A stretch of 64,000 bases of DNA from NCBI GenBank assembly GCA_017305935.1, contig JAFKJU010000008.1:1-64000 (forward strand). Direction: 5' to 3'. The stretch is from Hyphomicrobiales bacterium (GTDB lineage Bacteria; Pseudomonadota; Alphaproteobacteria; Rhizobiales; Rhizobiaceae). The position numbers and the translations under genes are program-made. The notes under the pieces are model-generated. The model saw nothing but the letters and a program-made list of their open reading frames with translations, was not told the origin of the DNA and ran no database searches. Of this stretch, positions 1-9,375 are shown one piece after another. The first letter of the stretch is position 1, and every line of letters begins with the position of its first letter.

Positions 1-174
1 AAGGCCAAGAAGAAGCCGCTCGACAAGAAGACGCCGGCCGATTTCGGCGTCGACGTGGCGCCGCGCCTGAAGGTCTTGAAGACCGAGGAACCGGCCGGCC
101 GCAAGGCGGGCGTCAAGGTGGGCTCCGTCGCCGAACTGGTCGACAAGCTCAAGAACGAAGCCGGCGTGCTTTGA
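1..174 (+). CDS. etfB: electron transfer flavoprotein subunit beta, C-terminal end (partial)
   Basis: The reading frame is open from the left edge and encodes 57 residues ending in KLKNEAGVL before a TGA. The tail [16 protein letters not shown], followed by a lysine-rich stretch and a KVGSVAEL motif, is the usual end of ETF beta subunits. With the alpha subunit it forms the FAD/AMP-containing heterodimer that passes electrons from acyl-CoA and other flavin dehydrogenases to ETF:quinone oxidoreductase. etfA starts 32 bases downstream on the same strand, the standard etfBA order. The N-terminal part lies outside the window, so the identification rests on the tail and on context. Confidence 0.85.
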   Translation, partial: KAKKKPLDKKTPADFGVDVAPRLKVLKTEEPAGRKAGVKVGSVAELVDKLKNEAGVL

Positions 175-206
175 TCTGAACCGGAAGATTTGAGGAGTTT
201 TAGACC

Positions 207-1136
207 ATGGCCATTCTTCTTCTGGCAGAACACGACAACACCCATCTCTCCGACCAGACCGCCAAGGCGCTGACGGCCGCCAAACAGATCGGCGCCGACG
301 TGCATGTGCTGGTCGCAGGCAGCAATGCCAAGGCAGCAGCCGATGCCGCCGCCAGGCTTGCCGGCGTTTCCAAGGTGCTGGTTGCCGACGATACAAGCCT
401 TGCCAACAATCTCGCCGAGCCGCTGGCGGCCTTGATCGTCTCGCTGGCGCCTGCCTATGACACGATCATCGCCGCCGCGACCTCGTCGGCCAAGAACGTG
501 CTGCCGCGGGTTGCCGCGCTGCTCGACGTGGCGCAGGTCTCGGAAATCGTTGAGGTGGTTTCCCCCGATACCTTCAAGCGCCCGATCTATGCCGGCAACG
601 CCATCCAGACGGTGCAGGCGAGCGATGCCAGGAAAGTCATCACCGTGCGCACCGCCTCGTTCGCCGCGGCCGGCGAGGGCGGCAGTGCCCCGGTCGAAAG
701 CGTCGCAGCCGTCGCGAACCCCGGCCTCTCCACCCATGTGGCAGATGCCTTGTCATCGTCGGATCGTCCGGAACTGACGTCTGCCAAGATCATCATCTCG
801 GGCGGCCGGGCGCTGGGTTCGTCGGAGAAGTTCCAGGAGGTCATCCTGCCGGTTGCCGACAAGCTTGTGGCTGCCGTCGGTGCATCGCGTGCGGCCGTCG
901 ATGCCGGCTATGCGCCCAACGACTGGCAGGTCGGACAGACCGGCAAGGTGGTCGCGCCGCAGCTCTATATCGCCTGCGGCATCTCCGGCGCCATCCAGCA
1001 TCTGGCGGGCATGAAGGACAGCAAGGTGATCGTGGCGATCAACAAGGACGAGGAAGCCCCGATCTTCCAGGTCGCCGACTACGGCCTCGTCGCAGACCTC
1101 TTCGAAGCCCTGCCGGAATTGCAAAAGGCTTTGTAA
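207..1136 (+). CDS. etfA: electron transfer flavoprotein subunit alpha
   Basis: This 309-residue protein has the usual ETF alpha length. The N-terminal alpha/beta domain (about 1-180) begins [11 protein letters not shown]. The C-terminal FAD-binding domain carries GGRALGS near residues 199-205 and the signature [20 protein letters not shown] near 242-261. A GAGGAG ribosome site lies about 9 bases before the ATG. It pairs with the upstream EtfB to carry electrons from matrix-type dehydrogenases into the quinone pool. The next gene, a 3-hydroxyacyl-CoA dehydrogenase, suggests a shared role in fatty-acid or polyhydroxybutyrate metabolism. That link is inference from position; the family assignment is firm. 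Confidence 0.95.
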   Translation: MAILLLAEHDNTHLSDQTAKALTAAKQIGADVHVLVAGSNAKAAADAAARLAGVSKVLVADDTSLANNLAEPLAALIVSLAPAYDTIIAAATSSAKNVLPRVAALLDVAQVSEIVEVVSPDTFKRPIYAGNAIQTVQASDARKVITVRTASFAAAGEGGSAPVESVAAVANPGLSTHVADALSSSDRPELTSAKIIISGGRALGSSEKFQEVILPVADKLVAAVGASRAAVDAGYAPNDWQVGQTGKVVAPQLYIACGISGAIQHLAGMKDSKVIVAINKDEEAPIFQVADYGLVADLFEALPELQKAL

Positions 1137-1208
1137 GCCAAATTCCGCAACGGTTTTTGCAGTCGCGAATAAAAACTGGAAAAAATCGCGTCATCGGATT
1201 ATCAATCT

Positions 1209-1238
1209 TGCCGGGTCGGGGGTTCGATCCGGCATTTT
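1209..1238 (+). terminator. intrinsic terminator after etfA
   Basis: TGCCGGGTC at 1209-1217 pairs with GATCCGGCA at 1226-1234 (one G-U pair) around an 8-base loop, followed by TTTT. It sits 73 bases after etfA and about 50 bases before the next start. It could end the etfBA transcript or attenuate read-through into the dehydrogenase gene. Confidence 0.6.
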
Positions 1239-1287
1239 CATGTGCGAGGACACGGGGGCGTGGCATCGCCAAAGGGGTAGATAGCTC

Positions 1288-2160
1288 ATGATCAAGAATA
1301 TCGGGATAATCGGCGCGGGACAGATGGGGTGCGGTATTGCACATGTCTCGGCGTCCGCCGGATACAAGGTTCATATCTACGACGTCACCCAGGATCGCAT
1401 CGATGCCGGCCTCGCCACCATCAACGGCAACCTGGCCCGCCAGGTCAGCCACGGCAAGATGACCGAGGAGCAGCGCAATGCGGCGCTGGCCCTGATTTCC
1501 GGCTCGTCCGACACCAATGACCTCGCGCCCATGGATCTGGTCATCGAGGCGGCGACCGAGGACGAATCGGTCAAGCGCAAGATCTACGCGCAGATCTGCC
1601 CGGTGCTGAAGCCGGAGGCGATCCTCGCCACCAACACCTCGTCGCTGTCGATCACCCGGCTTGCCTCGGCCACCGACCGCCCCGAGCGTTTCATGGGCAT
1701 CCATTTCATGAATCCGGTGCCGGTGATGAAGCTGGTCGAGCTGGTGCGCGGCATTGCCACCGACGAGCCGACCTTCACCGCCGCGAAGAATTTCGTCGAT
1801 ACGCTGGAAAAGACGATCACCGTCGCGGAAGATTTCCCGGCCTTCATCGTCAACCGCATCCTGCTGCCGATGATCAACGAGGCGATCTATACGCTGTACG
1901 AAGGCGTCGGCACCGTCGAGGCGATCGACACCGCCATGCGGCTTGGCGCCAACCATCCGATGGGCCCGTTGCAGCTTGCCGATTTCATCGGCCTCGACAC
2001 CTGTTTGTCGATCATGCAGGTGCTGCATGACGGCCTCGCCGACAGCAAGTACCGCCCCTGCCCGCTGCTGGTCAAATATGTCGAGGCCGGCTGGCTCGGC
2101 CGCAAGTCGGGTCGCGGCTTCTACGACTATCGCGGCGAAAAGCCGGTTCCGACGCGGTAA
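1288..2160 (+). CDS. hbdA: 3-hydroxybutyryl-CoA dehydrogenase
   Basis: This 290-residue NAD(P)-dependent enzyme oxidises 3-hydroxyacyl-CoA, typically (S)-3-hydroxybutyryl-CoA, to the 3-oxoacyl-CoA in the cytosol. The Rossmann motif GAGQMG is at residues 9-14. The catalytic region has NTSSLSIT near 116-123 and GIHFMNPVP with the catalytic His near 139. The C-terminal dimerisation domain has the usual NRILLPMINEA and LGANHPMGPLQLADFIGLD motifs. Length matches single-function members of the family, with no fused enoyl-CoA hydratase. Electrons from beta-oxidation would reach the respiratory chain through the adjacent ETF. A GGGG-containing ribosome site lies just before the ATG. Confidence 0.93.
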   Translation: MIKNIGIIGAGQMGCGIAHVSASAGYKVHIYDVTQDRIDAGLATINGNLARQVSHGKMTEEQRNAALALISGSSDTNDLAPMDLVIEAATEDESVKRKIYAQICPVLKPEAILATNTSSLSITRLASATDRPERFMGIHFMNPVPVMKLVELVRGIATDEPTFTAAKNFVDTLEKTITVAEDFPAFIVNRILLPMINEAIYTLYEGVGTVEAIDTAMRLGANHPMGPLQLADFIGLDTCLSIMQVLHDGLADSKYRPCPLLVKYVEAGWLGRKSGRGFYDYRGEKPVPTR

Positions 2161-2170
2161 TTCATCCCGC

Positions 2171-2794
2171 TCAGGTGAGCGGGATCATCACCGTCTTGCG
2201 ATAGGCGGGGCGCTCGGTCAGGCGTTCGTACCAGGCCTTGAGGGCGGGGAGCTCCGCCCGCTCGATCTCCATGCCGAACCAGCCATAGATGATGACGCCG
2301 AGCGGAATGTCGCCGATACCGAAATTGTCGCCGGACAGCCAGGGCCGGACAGCCAGCGCCGCGTCGGCAATCGCCAGCGCCCGGTTGCAGGCCTCCAGCC
2401 CTGCGGCAATTTTTGCCGGATCGCGCTCCGCCGGCGGCGTGCGCACCAGGCCCCAGAAGACGTCGCTGAATGGCCGCACCACAGTTCCCAGCGTCCAGTC
2501 CATCCATTTTTCCGCCGAGGCCTGTGTGGCGGGATTATCGAGGCGCAGATGGCCTGCGCCATACTTCGCCGCGAGATAACGAACGATGGTGTTCGATTCC
2601 CACAACACCAGATCGCCATCCTCCAGCACCGGCACCAGTCCGTTCGGGTTGAGGGCGCGAAACGCCGGCTCGTCGACCACGCCGAAGACGCCGCCGGCAT
2701 CGATACGCTCGTAAGCGAGGCCCAGTTCCTCGGCGCACCATAGCGCCTTCTTGACATTGGCCGAATTGGTCCGGCCCCAGATTTTCAAGGTCAT
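2171..2794 (-). CDS. glutathione S-transferase family protein
   Basis: This 207-residue cytosolic protein has the two-domain glutathione transferase fold. The N-terminal thioredoxin-like domain (about 1-80) opens with KIWGRTNSANVKKALW, and its glutathione-binding VPVLEDGDLVLWESNTI segment carries the conserved Glu-Ser pair. The helical C-terminal domain includes a WMDWTLG stretch. The Ser-Ala-Asn near residue 11 sits where other bacterial GSTs have the glutathione-activating Ser or Cys. The substrate cannot be told from sequence. It converges with hbdA, with only 10 bases between the stop codons. Confidence 0.88.
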   Translation of the reverse strand: MTLKIWGRTNSANVKKALWCAEELGLAYERIDAGGVFGVVDEPAFRALNPNGLVPVLEDGDLVLWESNTIVRYLAAKYGAGHLRLDNPATQASAEKWMDWTLGTVVRPFSDVFWGLVRTPPAERDPAKIAAGLEACNRALAIADAALAVRPWLSGDNFGIGDIPLGVIIYGWFGMEIERAELPALKAWYERLTERPAYRKTVMIPLT

Positions 2795-2805
2795 TCTCGT
2801 CTCCT

Positions 2806-2840
2806 GACCGCTTGTTTTGCCGCTTTTCTGGAAATGCCTT
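2806..2840. repeat. dispersed rhizobial intergenic repeat, copy E (partial, inverted)
   Basis: Read on the minus strand this is GGCATTTCCAGAAAAGCGG followed by an A-rich arm. It is a shortened relative of the elements at 5214-5270, 14133-14188, 15033-15172 and 35694-35796. It fills the space between the GST start and the tlpA stop. Confidence 0.5.
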
Positions 2841-3517
2841 TAAACCGGATCGTTTTTGGCTTGCACAGCCTGCACCAGCGCCTTGGCATCCTCGCTGTCC
2901 CAGGCGGCGGGGCCGTTCATGGCGCCGATCAGGCAGCCCTTGGCATCCAGCATCAGCGTCACCGGCAAGCCGAAAGCCAGCCCTTCCTTCTTCAGGTCGT
3001 TGAACACGCCCATGCTGGGATCGTGATAGAGCTTTAACGCATCGACGCCGGTTTCGGCGAGGAAGGCTTTCGGCTTCTCATTGTCGCCGGTATCGATATT
3101 GACGGCCACCACCTCGAAACCCGGGCCTGCCTTGGCCTTCTGCAGCGCATTCAGCGCCGGCATTTCCTCGCGGCAGGGCACGCACCATGTCGCCCAGAGA
3201 TTGAGCAGCACGGCCTTGCCGGTGAAATCGGCAAGCTTGATATCCTTGCCGTCGCCATCCTTGAAGGCGAGCTGGCCGAGCTTGCGCGGCTCGGAAACCG
3301 GCGCCATCGCCGCCACCTGCCCCTTTGCGGCGGCGGAAAGCGCGGCGATGGTTGGCCTAGCGGCTTCGCACTGGCCGCTGGCGGCCGTTTGCGCCGCGCC
3401 ATTGCCAGACCCCATGCGCTTCACGTATACCGCACCCGCACCCGCGACGATGCCGGCCACGGCGGCGATCGCGATCAGTTTGGCAGAGGGAAACCGGAAC
3501 GGGTTTTGGGCTGTCAT
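2840..3517 (-). CDS. tlpA: TlpA-family thiol:disulfide interchange protein
   Basis: This 225-residue membrane-anchored periplasmic thioredoxin-like protein has a single N-terminal transmembrane segment at about residues 12-32. A variable linker follows, then an AhpC/TSA-type domain with WATWCVPC (Cys112 and Cys115) and the cis-proline loop GLPVT. In rhizobia TlpA is a reductant for cytochrome oxidase copper-centre assembly; that role is known for the family, not shown here. I chose the ATG at 3517 because GGAGA sits at ribosome-site spacing. An in-frame ATG at 3538 would add seven residues. It is divergent from argH with 24 bases between start codons. Confidence 0.9.
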   Translation of the reverse strand: MTAQNPFRFPSAKLIAIAAVAGIVAGAGAVYVKRMGSGNGAAQTAASGQCEAARPTIAALSAAAKGQVAAMAPVSEPRKLGQLAFKDGDGKDIKLADFTGKAVLLNLWATWCVPCREEMPALNALQKAKAGPGFEVVAVNIDTGDNEKPKAFLAETGVDALKLYHDPSMGVFNDLKKEGLAFGLPVTLMLDAKGCLIGAMNGPAAWDSEDAKALVQAVQAKNDPV

Positions 3518-3541
3518 TTCATTCTCCAGGATGGGCATCGC

Positions 3542-4945
3542 ATGGCTGACGGCACTCACGACACCAAATCCTCCAACCAGATGTGGGGCGGGCGTTTCGC
3601 TTCCGGGCCGGACGCGATCATGGAGGAGATAAATGCCTCGATCGGTTTCGACAAGAAGTTGTTTGCCCAGGATATCCGTGGCTCCATCGCCCATGCGACG
3701 ATGCTGGCGCATCAAGGCATTATCGCGCAAGAAGACAAGACAAAAATAGTTGAAGGGCTGGAGGCGATCCAGACCGAGATCGAAAGCGGCAATTTCGAAT
3801 TCTCCCGCCGCCTCGAAGACATCCACATGAATGTCGAGGCCCGGCTTGCCGCCCTCATCGGCCCCGCCGCCGGCCGGCTGCACACCGCCCGCTCGCGCAA
3901 CGACCAGGTGGCCGTCGATTTCCGCCTCTGGGTCAAGGAAGAGTTGCAAAGGACCGAACGCGCGCTGACCGGGCTGATCGAGGCCTTCCTCGACCGCGCC
4001 GAGGAACATGCCGACACCGTCATGCCCGGCTTCACCCATATGCAGACCGCCCAGCCGGTCACCTTCGGCCATCACTGCATGGCCTATGTCGAAATGTTCG
4101 GCCGCGATCGCCAGCGCGTGCGCCACGCCATCGAGCATCTCGACCAGAACCCGCTGGGCGCCGCGGCCCTCGCCGGCACCGGCTTCCCCATCGACCGCCA
4201 CATGACCGCGCGCGCGCTCGGTTTCCGCGAGCCGACCCGCAATTCCATCGACACCGTCTCCGACCGCGATTTCGCGTTGGAATTCCTGGCCGTCGCCGCG
4301 ATTGCCGCCACGCACCTGTCGCGTCTGGCCGAAGAAATTGTCATCTGGTCGACATCGCAATTCGGCTTCATCCGCCTGTCGGATGCGTTTTCGACCGGCT
4401 CGTCGATCATGCCGCAGAAGAAGAACCCGGATGCCGCCGAGCTGGTGCGCGCCAAGACCGGCCGCATCAACGGCTCGCTGGTCGCGCTCTTGACGGTGAT
4501 GAAGGGCCTGCCGCTCGCCTATTCCAAGGATATGCAGGAAGACAAGGAACAGGTCTTCGATGCCGCCGAAAGCCTGGAATTGGCGATTGCCGCCATGACC
4601 GGCATGATGCGCGACATGACCATCCGCGCCGACCGGATGAAGGCCGCCGCCGGCTCCGGCTATTCCACCGCCACGGATCTGGCCGACTGGCTGGTGCGCG
4701 AGGCCGGCCTGCCTTTCCGCGACGCCCACCATGTCACCGGCCGCGCCGTGGCGCTGGCCGAAAGCAAGGGCTGCGAACTGGCCGACCTTTCGCTGGAAGA
4801 GCTGCAGGCGATCCATCCCGACGTCAAGGCGGGCATCTTCGACGTGCTGACCGTGGAAGCCTCCGTCGCCAGCCGCAAGAGTTTTGGCGGAACGGCGCCC
4901 GCGCAGGTGCGCGAGCAGATCGCCTGGTGGCGCACGGCTCTGTGA
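3542..4945 (+). CDS. argH: argininosuccinate lyase
   Basis: This 467-residue enzyme cleaves argininosuccinate to arginine and fumarate, the last step of arginine synthesis. It belongs to the fumarase/aspartase superfamily. The three conserved regions are visible: HTARSRND near 114-121, [10 protein letters not shown] near 163-172, and the flexible signature loop [11 protein letters not shown] near 286-296 with the catalytic Ser. The start [19 protein letters not shown] fits rhizobial homologues, although the open frame runs further upstream, antisense to tlpA. No other arginine gene is adjacent. Confidence 0.96.
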   Translation: MADGTHDTKSSNQMWGGRFASGPDAIMEEINASIGFDKKLFAQDIRGSIAHATMLAHQGIIAQEDKTKIVEGLEAIQTEIESGNFEFSRRLEDIHMNVEARLAALIGPAAGRLHTARSRNDQVAVDFRLWVKEELQRTERALTGLIEAFLDRAEEHADTVMPGFTHMQTAQPVTFGHHCMAYVEMFGRDRQRVRHAIEHLDQNPLGAAALAGTGFPIDRHMTARALGFREPTRNSIDTVSDRDFALEFLAVAAIAATHLSRLAEEIVIWSTSQFGFIRLSDAFSTGSSIMPQKKNPDAAELVRAKTGRINGSLVALLTVMKGLPLAYSKDMQEDKEQVFDAAESLELAIAAMTGMMRDMTIRADRMKAAAGSGYSTATDLADWLVREAGLPFRDAHHVTGRAVALAESKGCELADLSLEELQAIHPDVKAGIFDVLTVEASVASRKSFGGTAPAQVREQIAWWRTAL

Positions 4946-4968
4946 TCGCCCATATTTGACACTCAACA

Positions 4969-5000
4969 AGCCGGCCAAACTTCGCTAAGAAGGGCCGGCT
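4969..5000 (+). other. stem-loop between argH and lptM
   Basis: AGCCGGCC at 4969-4976 pairs with GGCCGGCT at 4993-5000 across a 16-base loop. A weaker outer TCAACA/TGTTGA pairing is also possible. No T-run follows, so it is either a weak terminator for argH or part of the lptM 5' leader. Confidence 0.4.
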
Positions 5001-5029
5001 ATTCCATTGTTGAAGAGGAATTCCTGCCG

Positions 5030-5215
5030 ATGACCTTGCGATCTCTCATCCGTGTGTCGATGGCGCTCAGCGTCGTTGCTTTGGCCGCCGCCGGATGCGG
5101 ACGACGCGGCGATCTCGATCCGCCGAGCACCCCGGTGGAGATGCAGAACAAGCGCAGCAACACCGCCGCTCCCAAGGTCGAAGACAAGCACTTCATCCTC
5201 GATCCACTTCTCTAA
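5030..5215 (+). CDS. lptM: LPS translocon maturation lipoprotein LptM (YifL-like)
   Basis: This 61-residue lipoprotein has a Lys/Arg-poor N-terminus, a hydrophobic segment and the lipobox LAAAGC with the lipidated Cys at position 23. The conserved GCGRRGDLDPP motif after the Cys defines the small LptM/YifL family. In E. coli that family binds the LptD-LptE outer-membrane translocon and helps LptD disulfide maturation. It is directly upstream of lysA, the standard proteobacterial pairing. The remainder is polar and unstructured. Confidence 0.88.
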   Translation: MTLRSLIRVSMALSVVALAAAGCGRRGDLDPPSTPVEMQNKRSNTAAPKVEDKHFILDPLL

Positions 5216-5270
5216 AGACGCATTTCTCGACAGGGAAAACCGCTTCACACTTTTCCCGGAAATGCTTTGA
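5214..5270. repeat. dispersed rhizobial intergenic repeat, copy D (inverted)
   Basis: Read on the minus strand this is AGCATTTCCGGGAAAAGTG, then AAGCGGTTTTCC and a GAAATGCG arm. It fills almost the whole lptM-lysA gap and overlaps the lptM stop. The same pattern recurs at 14133, 15033 and 35694 in this window. Confidence 0.7.
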
Positions 5271-5280
5271 GGTTCCTCCC

Positions 5281-6549
5281 GTGAATCATTTCGAATATCG
5301 CGACGGCATTCTCCATGCGGAAGGCGTGCCGATCCCCGAGATCGCAAGGGAGGTCGGCACCCCCTTCTATTGCTATTCCACCGCGACGCTGGAACGCCAT
5401 TACAAGGTATTCGCCGCCGCCTTCGCCGATGTCGATTCGCTCGTCTGCTATGCGATGAAGGCGAATTCGAACCAGGCGGTCTTGAAGACGCTTGCCCGGC
5501 TCGGCGCCGGCGTCGACGTGGTTTCCGAAGGCGAATTGCGCCGGGCGCTGGCCGCCGGCGTTCCCGCCAGCCGCATCATGTTCTCCGGCGTCGGCAAGAC
5601 GCCGCGCGAGATGGACGCCGCGCTCGAAGCCGGCATCTACTGCTTCAACGTCGAATCCGAGCCGGAACTGGAAGTGCTGAACCAGCGCGCCGTCAAGGCA
5701 GGCAAACGCGCGCCGGTCTCCTTCCGCATCAACCCGGATGTCGATGCCCGCACGCATGCGAAGATCTCGACCGGCAAGAAGGAAAACAAGTTCGGCATTT
5801 CCTGGGAGCGCGCCCGCGCCGTCTATGCCCATGCCGCCACTTTGCCGGGCATTGAAGTCACCGGCATCGACATGCATATCGGCAGCCAGATCACCGAGCT
5901 GCAGCCCTTCGACGACGCCTTCCGCCTGCTGAAGGATCTGGTCGCGACGTTGCGCGCCGATGGCCATGCCATCGATCACGTCGATATCGGCGGCGGTCTC
6001 GGCATTCCCTACAAGGACGACAACAGCCCGCCGCCGCTGCCGGACGCCTATGCGGAAACGGTCAAGAACCAGTTGCGCGACCTCAACTGCAAACTGATCA
6101 CCGAGCCCGGCCGGCTGATCGTCGGCAATGCCGGTATCCTCGTCACCGAAGTCATCTATGTGAAGGATGGCGGCGAAAAGTCCTTCGTGATCGTCGATGC
6201 GGCGATGAACGACCTGATCCGCCCGACGCTGTATGAGGCCTATCACGAGATCCGCCCGGTGGTCCTGTCCGCCGCCAGCGCCCCGCGCATCCGCGCCGAT
6301 GTCGTCGGCCCGGTCTGCGAGACCGGCGATTACCTTGCACTTGACCGGGAAATGGCCGAGCCGAAGCCGGGTGAGTTGATCGCCGTCGGTTCGGCCGGCG
6401 CTTACGGCGCGGTGCAGGCCGGCACCTATAACAGCCGCCTGCTGGTGCCCGAGGTTCTGGTCAGCGGCGATCGTTTCCATGTGGTGCGCCCGCGCGAGAC
6501 CTACGAGGATCTGATCGGCCTCGATTCCATCCCGGCCTGGCTCGGCTGA
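5281..6549 (+). CDS. lysA: diaminopimelate decarboxylase
   Basis: This 422-residue PLP enzyme decarboxylates meso-diaminopimelate to lysine, the last lysine step. The alanine-racemase-like barrel carries the PLP lysine in CYAMKANSN (Lys60). The beta-domain has VGPVCETGDYLA with the active-site Cys at the dimer interface. I chose the GTG at 5281 because it gives the family N-terminus VNHFEYRDGILHAEGV, with GAGG about 10 bases upstream. The open frame extends through lptM in another phase and is not coding there. dapF, which makes its substrate, is at 28 kb. Confidence 0.95.
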   Translation: MNHFEYRDGILHAEGVPIPEIAREVGTPFYCYSTATLERHYKVFAAAFADVDSLVCYAMKANSNQAVLKTLARLGAGVDVVSEGELRRALAAGVPASRIMFSGVGKTPREMDAALEAGIYCFNVESEPELEVLNQRAVKAGKRAPVSFRINPDVDARTHAKISTGKKENKFGISWERARAVYAHAATLPGIEVTGIDMHIGSQITELQPFDDAFRLLKDLVATLRADGHAIDHVDIGGGLGIPYKDDNSPPPLPDAYAETVKNQLRDLNCKLITEPGRLIVGNAGILVTEVIYVKDGGEKSFVIVDAAMNDLIRPTLYEAYHEIRPVVLSAASAPRIRADVVGPVCETGDYLALDREMAEPKPGELIAVGSAGAYGAVQAGTYNSRLLVPEVLVSGDRFHVVRPRETYEDLIGLDSIPAWLG

Positions 6550-6559
6550 CCCATTGCCG

Positions 6560-6587
6560 TGGCGGTCGCACGAAAAAGTGACCGCCA
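6560..6587 (+). terminator. hairpin after lysA
   Basis: TGGCGGTC at 6560-6567 pairs perfectly with GACCGCCA at 6580-6587 around a 12-base loop containing AAAAA. It begins 11 bases after the lysA stop. No T-run follows, so termination strength is uncertain. Confidence 0.45.
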
Positions 6588-6709
6588 TCGGTCGCTTGCC
6601 CTCGTCTTCGCCACAAAGGCTGCTATCCTGAATGGGAGATGCGCCCCGACGCGAACCGCGTCGCGCGACATAGCCGGACCGGGAGGCTCGCAATCAGGAG
6701 ACAGGCCGC

Positions 6710-9337
6710 ATGACCCCACCCCGCCATGACCTGACGGGCGCGTTTTCGACCGGATCGCCGCTGGCGCGCCGGGTCGCGATCAAGCGCCTGTTGGCGCGGC
6801 TGGTGCTGCTGGCCGAACAGGCGCTGCCCCTGACGCTTCTGCCGCTCTCGTTCCTCGCTCTGTTTCTCTCCTGCGCCTGGTTCGGCCTGTTTCGCATGGC
6901 GCCCGACTGGCTGCGCTGGCCGGCGGTCTTCCTGCTCACTTTCGGCTTCCTGGCTTCGCTGCTGCCGTTCGCCCGGCTGCGCTGGCCGAGGAACGCGGAA
7001 GCCGACCGGCTGCTGGAAGAGCGCAATGGCCTGACCCATCAGCCCGTCTCTGTGCAGGGCGATCGGCTCGCAGTCGAATCGCCCTTCGCACGCGCCCTGT
7101 GGCGCGAACACCAGACCCGCATGGCCGAGCGCATCGCCGGCCTCGATGCCGGCCTGCCGCAGCCCGATATCGCCCGGCACGACCGGCTGGCGCTGCGCAC
7201 CCTGCCGGCATTGCTGCTGGTGACCGCCTTCGCCTATTCGCTCTCCAACGATGGCGGCACGCTTCGCGATGCCGTCGCCGAGCGCGTCGTCGCCGATGTC
7301 AGGCCGGATCTCCGCATCGATGCCTGGATCACGCCGCCGGCCTATACCGGCCGCGCCCCGCTCTATCTCACCGGCCAGAACGCGGCGCTCGACGTGGTGG
7401 ACGTGCCGCAATTCTCCACGGTCACCATCCGCGTCACCGGCGGCGACGGCCAGGAGAAGGTCACCTTCCGCTCCGACGAAAGCCTGCAAGAAACCGAGGT
7501 GCCACGGGAGCAGGCGGAAAATGCGGACAAGGACAAGAAGCCAGCCCCACCAGCCCCGGAGGCGGAAAAGCCCGCCGGCGTCAGCAATCGTGCCATGAAG
7601 CTTGCCGAAAGCGGCGTGCTCGCCGCCGGCGGCCGCGAATGGGCGCTGAACGTCATTCCCGACAAGGGTCCGGAAATCACCTTCAATGGGTCGCCGCGCC
7701 GCGCCGCCAACGGCGCGCTGGAGATCGCCTTCACCGCCAGGGACGATTACGGCGTCCAGGAAGCCCATGCCGAAATCGTGCCGCTGGAGGGCGCCGAGGC
7801 GGATGCCGTGCCGCTCTATCCGCTGCCGGAATACAAGCTCGACCTGCCGCGCCGCAATGCCCGCGAGGTCAAGGGCACGACCAGCCGCAACCTCACCGAA
7901 CATCCGCTGTCGGGCAAGCGCGTGCGCATCACCCTGGTCGCCACCGATGCCAGCGGCCAGACCGGCCGCAGCCAGCCGCATGAGATGATCATGCCGGCGC
8001 GCAATTTCTTCGAGCCGCTGGCGGCAGCGGTGGCCGAGGAACGCCAGACCTTTGCGCTCGACGTGCGAAAGCTGCCCGACGCCATCGCGCTCAACGAGGC
8101 GCTGACGCTGCGCGCCGACGAAACCATTCCCAACCTCACCCACTACCTGCTGATCGAATCGGCGCTGGCGCGCATGAAGCTCGCCCGCAACGAGGACATG
8201 CTGAAGGATACCGCCGACTACCTCTGGGAAATCGCGCTCGGCATCGAGGACGGCGATCTGTCGCTGGCCGAGCGCAAGCTGCGCGATGCCCAGCAGGCGC
8301 TCTCCGACGCGTTGGAGCGCAACGCTTCGGATGCCGAGATCAAGAAGCTGATGGACGAACTGCGCCAGGCGATGCAGAACTATCTGAACGCGCTTGCCCA
8401 GCAGCAGAACCCGAACGGCCAGCAGGCGCAATCGCCGAAGAACGTGCTGCGCCAGCAGGATCTGCAGGCCATGCTCGACCAGCTCGAAAACCTCGCCCGC
8501 TCCGGCAATCGCGACGCCGCCAAGCAGTTGCTGTCGGAAATGCAGCGGATGATGAACAACCTGCAGGCCGGTCGCCGGCCGCAGGGGCAGCAGGACAACA
8601 GTCCGATGCGCCAGCAGATCGACCGTCTCGGCGAGATCCTGCGCGACCAGCAAAAGCTGATGGACGAGACGTTCAAGCTCGACCAGGCGCTGCGCGACCG
8701 CATGCAGCGCGGCGATTTCGGCGAGGACGGCGAATTCCTCGACCGTCCGCAAGACCAGCCGCAGCAACAACAGGGTCAGCAGCAACAGGGCCAGCCGAAC
8801 GGCAACCAGCAGCAACAGCTCGACCGGATGACCGAGGAGCAGTTGCGCGAGGCGCTGAAGCAGCTCCGCGCCCGGCAGGACGGTCTGGGGAAGAAGCTGC
8901 AGGAATTGCAGAAGGGCCTCAAGGACCTCGGCATGCAGCCCGGCGAAGGCTTCGGCGAGGCCGGCCGCGAGATGAAGGGCGCCGGCGAGGCGCTGGGCGA
9001 GAGCGAGGGCGAGCGGGCGGTGCAAGGCCAGGGCAAGGCGCTGGAAGCGCTGCGCAAGGGCGCTCAGGACATGATGAACCAGATGATGCAGGCCCAGCAA
9101 GGCCAGGGTCAGGGCCAGGGCCAGGGCTCCGCCGGCAACGAGCCCAATGGCCGCGATCCCCTGGGACGCATGCGCCGCGCCGACGGCCCCGATTTCGGCG
9201 ACCAGGTCAAGGTGCCCGACGAGATCGACGTCCAGCGCGCCCGCGAAATCCTCGACGAAATCCGCCGCCGCCTCGGCAACAATCCGGGCGCCGACTACGA
9301 GCGCCGCTATCTCGAACGCCTGCTCGACCTGCAATAG
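6710..9337 (+). CDS. DUF4175 / TIGR02302 family membrane protein with Gln-rich tail
   Basis: This 875-residue inner-membrane protein is typical of Rhizobiales and has no established function. There are three hydrophobic segments, at about 38-60, 68-88 and 162-182. A long soluble region of beta-type sequence follows, and then a predicted helical region. The C-terminal third is extremely rich in Gln, Gly and Met. It includes tandem QQQQGQ-type repeats near residues 683-705 and a GQGQGQGQG run near 797-805. The gene stands alone between lysA and a convergent cpdR. Roles in the cell envelope have been supposed for the family, but nothing in the sequence shows an enzymatic site. Confidence 0.8.
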   Translation: MTPPRHDLTGAFSTGSPLARRVAIKRLLARLVLLAEQALPLTLLPLSFLALFLSCAWFGLFRMAPDWLRWPAVFLLTFGFLASLLPFARLRWPRNAEADRLLEERNGLTHQPVSVQGDRLAVESPFARALWREHQTRMAERIAGLDAGLPQPDIARHDRLALRTLPALLLVTAFAYSLSNDGGTLRDAVAERVVADVRPDLRIDAWITPPAYTGRAPLYLTGQNAALDVVDVPQFSTVTIRVTGGDGQEKVTFRSDESLQETEVPREQAENADKDKKPAPPAPEAEKPAGVSNRAMKLAESGVLAAGGREWALNVIPDKGPEITFNGSPRRAANGALEIAFTARDDYGVQEAHAEIVPLEGAEADAVPLYPLPEYKLDLPRRNAREVKGTTSRNLTEHPLSGKRVRITLVATDASGQTGRSQPHEMIMPARNFFEPLAAAVAEERQTFALDVRKLPDAIALNEALTLRADETIPNLTHYLLIESALARMKLARNEDMLKDTADYLWEIALGIEDGDLSLAERKLRDAQQALSDALERNASDAEIKKLMDELRQAMQNYLNALAQQQNPNGQQAQSPKNVLRQQDLQAMLDQLENLARSGNRDAAKQLLSEMQRMMNNLQAGRRPQGQQDNSPMRQQIDRLGEILRDQQKLMDETFKLDQALRDRMQRGDFGEDGEFLDRPQDQPQQQQGQQQQGQPNGNQQQQLDRMTEEQLREALKQLRARQDGLGKKLQELQKGLKDLGMQPGEGFGEAGREMKGAGEALGESEGERAVQGQGKALEALRKGAQDMMNQMMQAQQGQGQGQGQGSAGNEPNGRDPLGRMRRADGPDFGDQVKVPDEIDVQRAREILDEIRRRLGNNPGADYERRYLERLLDLQ

Positions 9338-9341
9338 GAGA

Positions 9342-9360
9342 GGCGGCAGCGAGTGCCGCC
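9342..9360 (+). terminator. short hairpin after the DUF4175 gene
   Basis: GGCGGCA at 9342-9348 pairs with TGCCGCC at 9354-9360 around a 5-base loop, a few bases after the stop codon. Only two T residues follow, so it may stabilise the 3' end rather than terminate strongly. Confidence 0.4.
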
Positions 9361-9375
9361 TTCAACCGATCGACA

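Noticed and set aside
1215-1234. tRNA T-arm-like string GGTTCGATCC
   Set aside because: There is no acceptor stem, D-arm or anticodon arm around it. The bases are better explained as the loop and 3' side of a terminator hairpin.
6623-9334. 900-residue open frame antisense to the DUF4175 gene
   Set aside because: It is a GC-skew shadow of the real gene. Its composition is Leu/Ala/His-rich without motifs, and the sense strand has clear family features.
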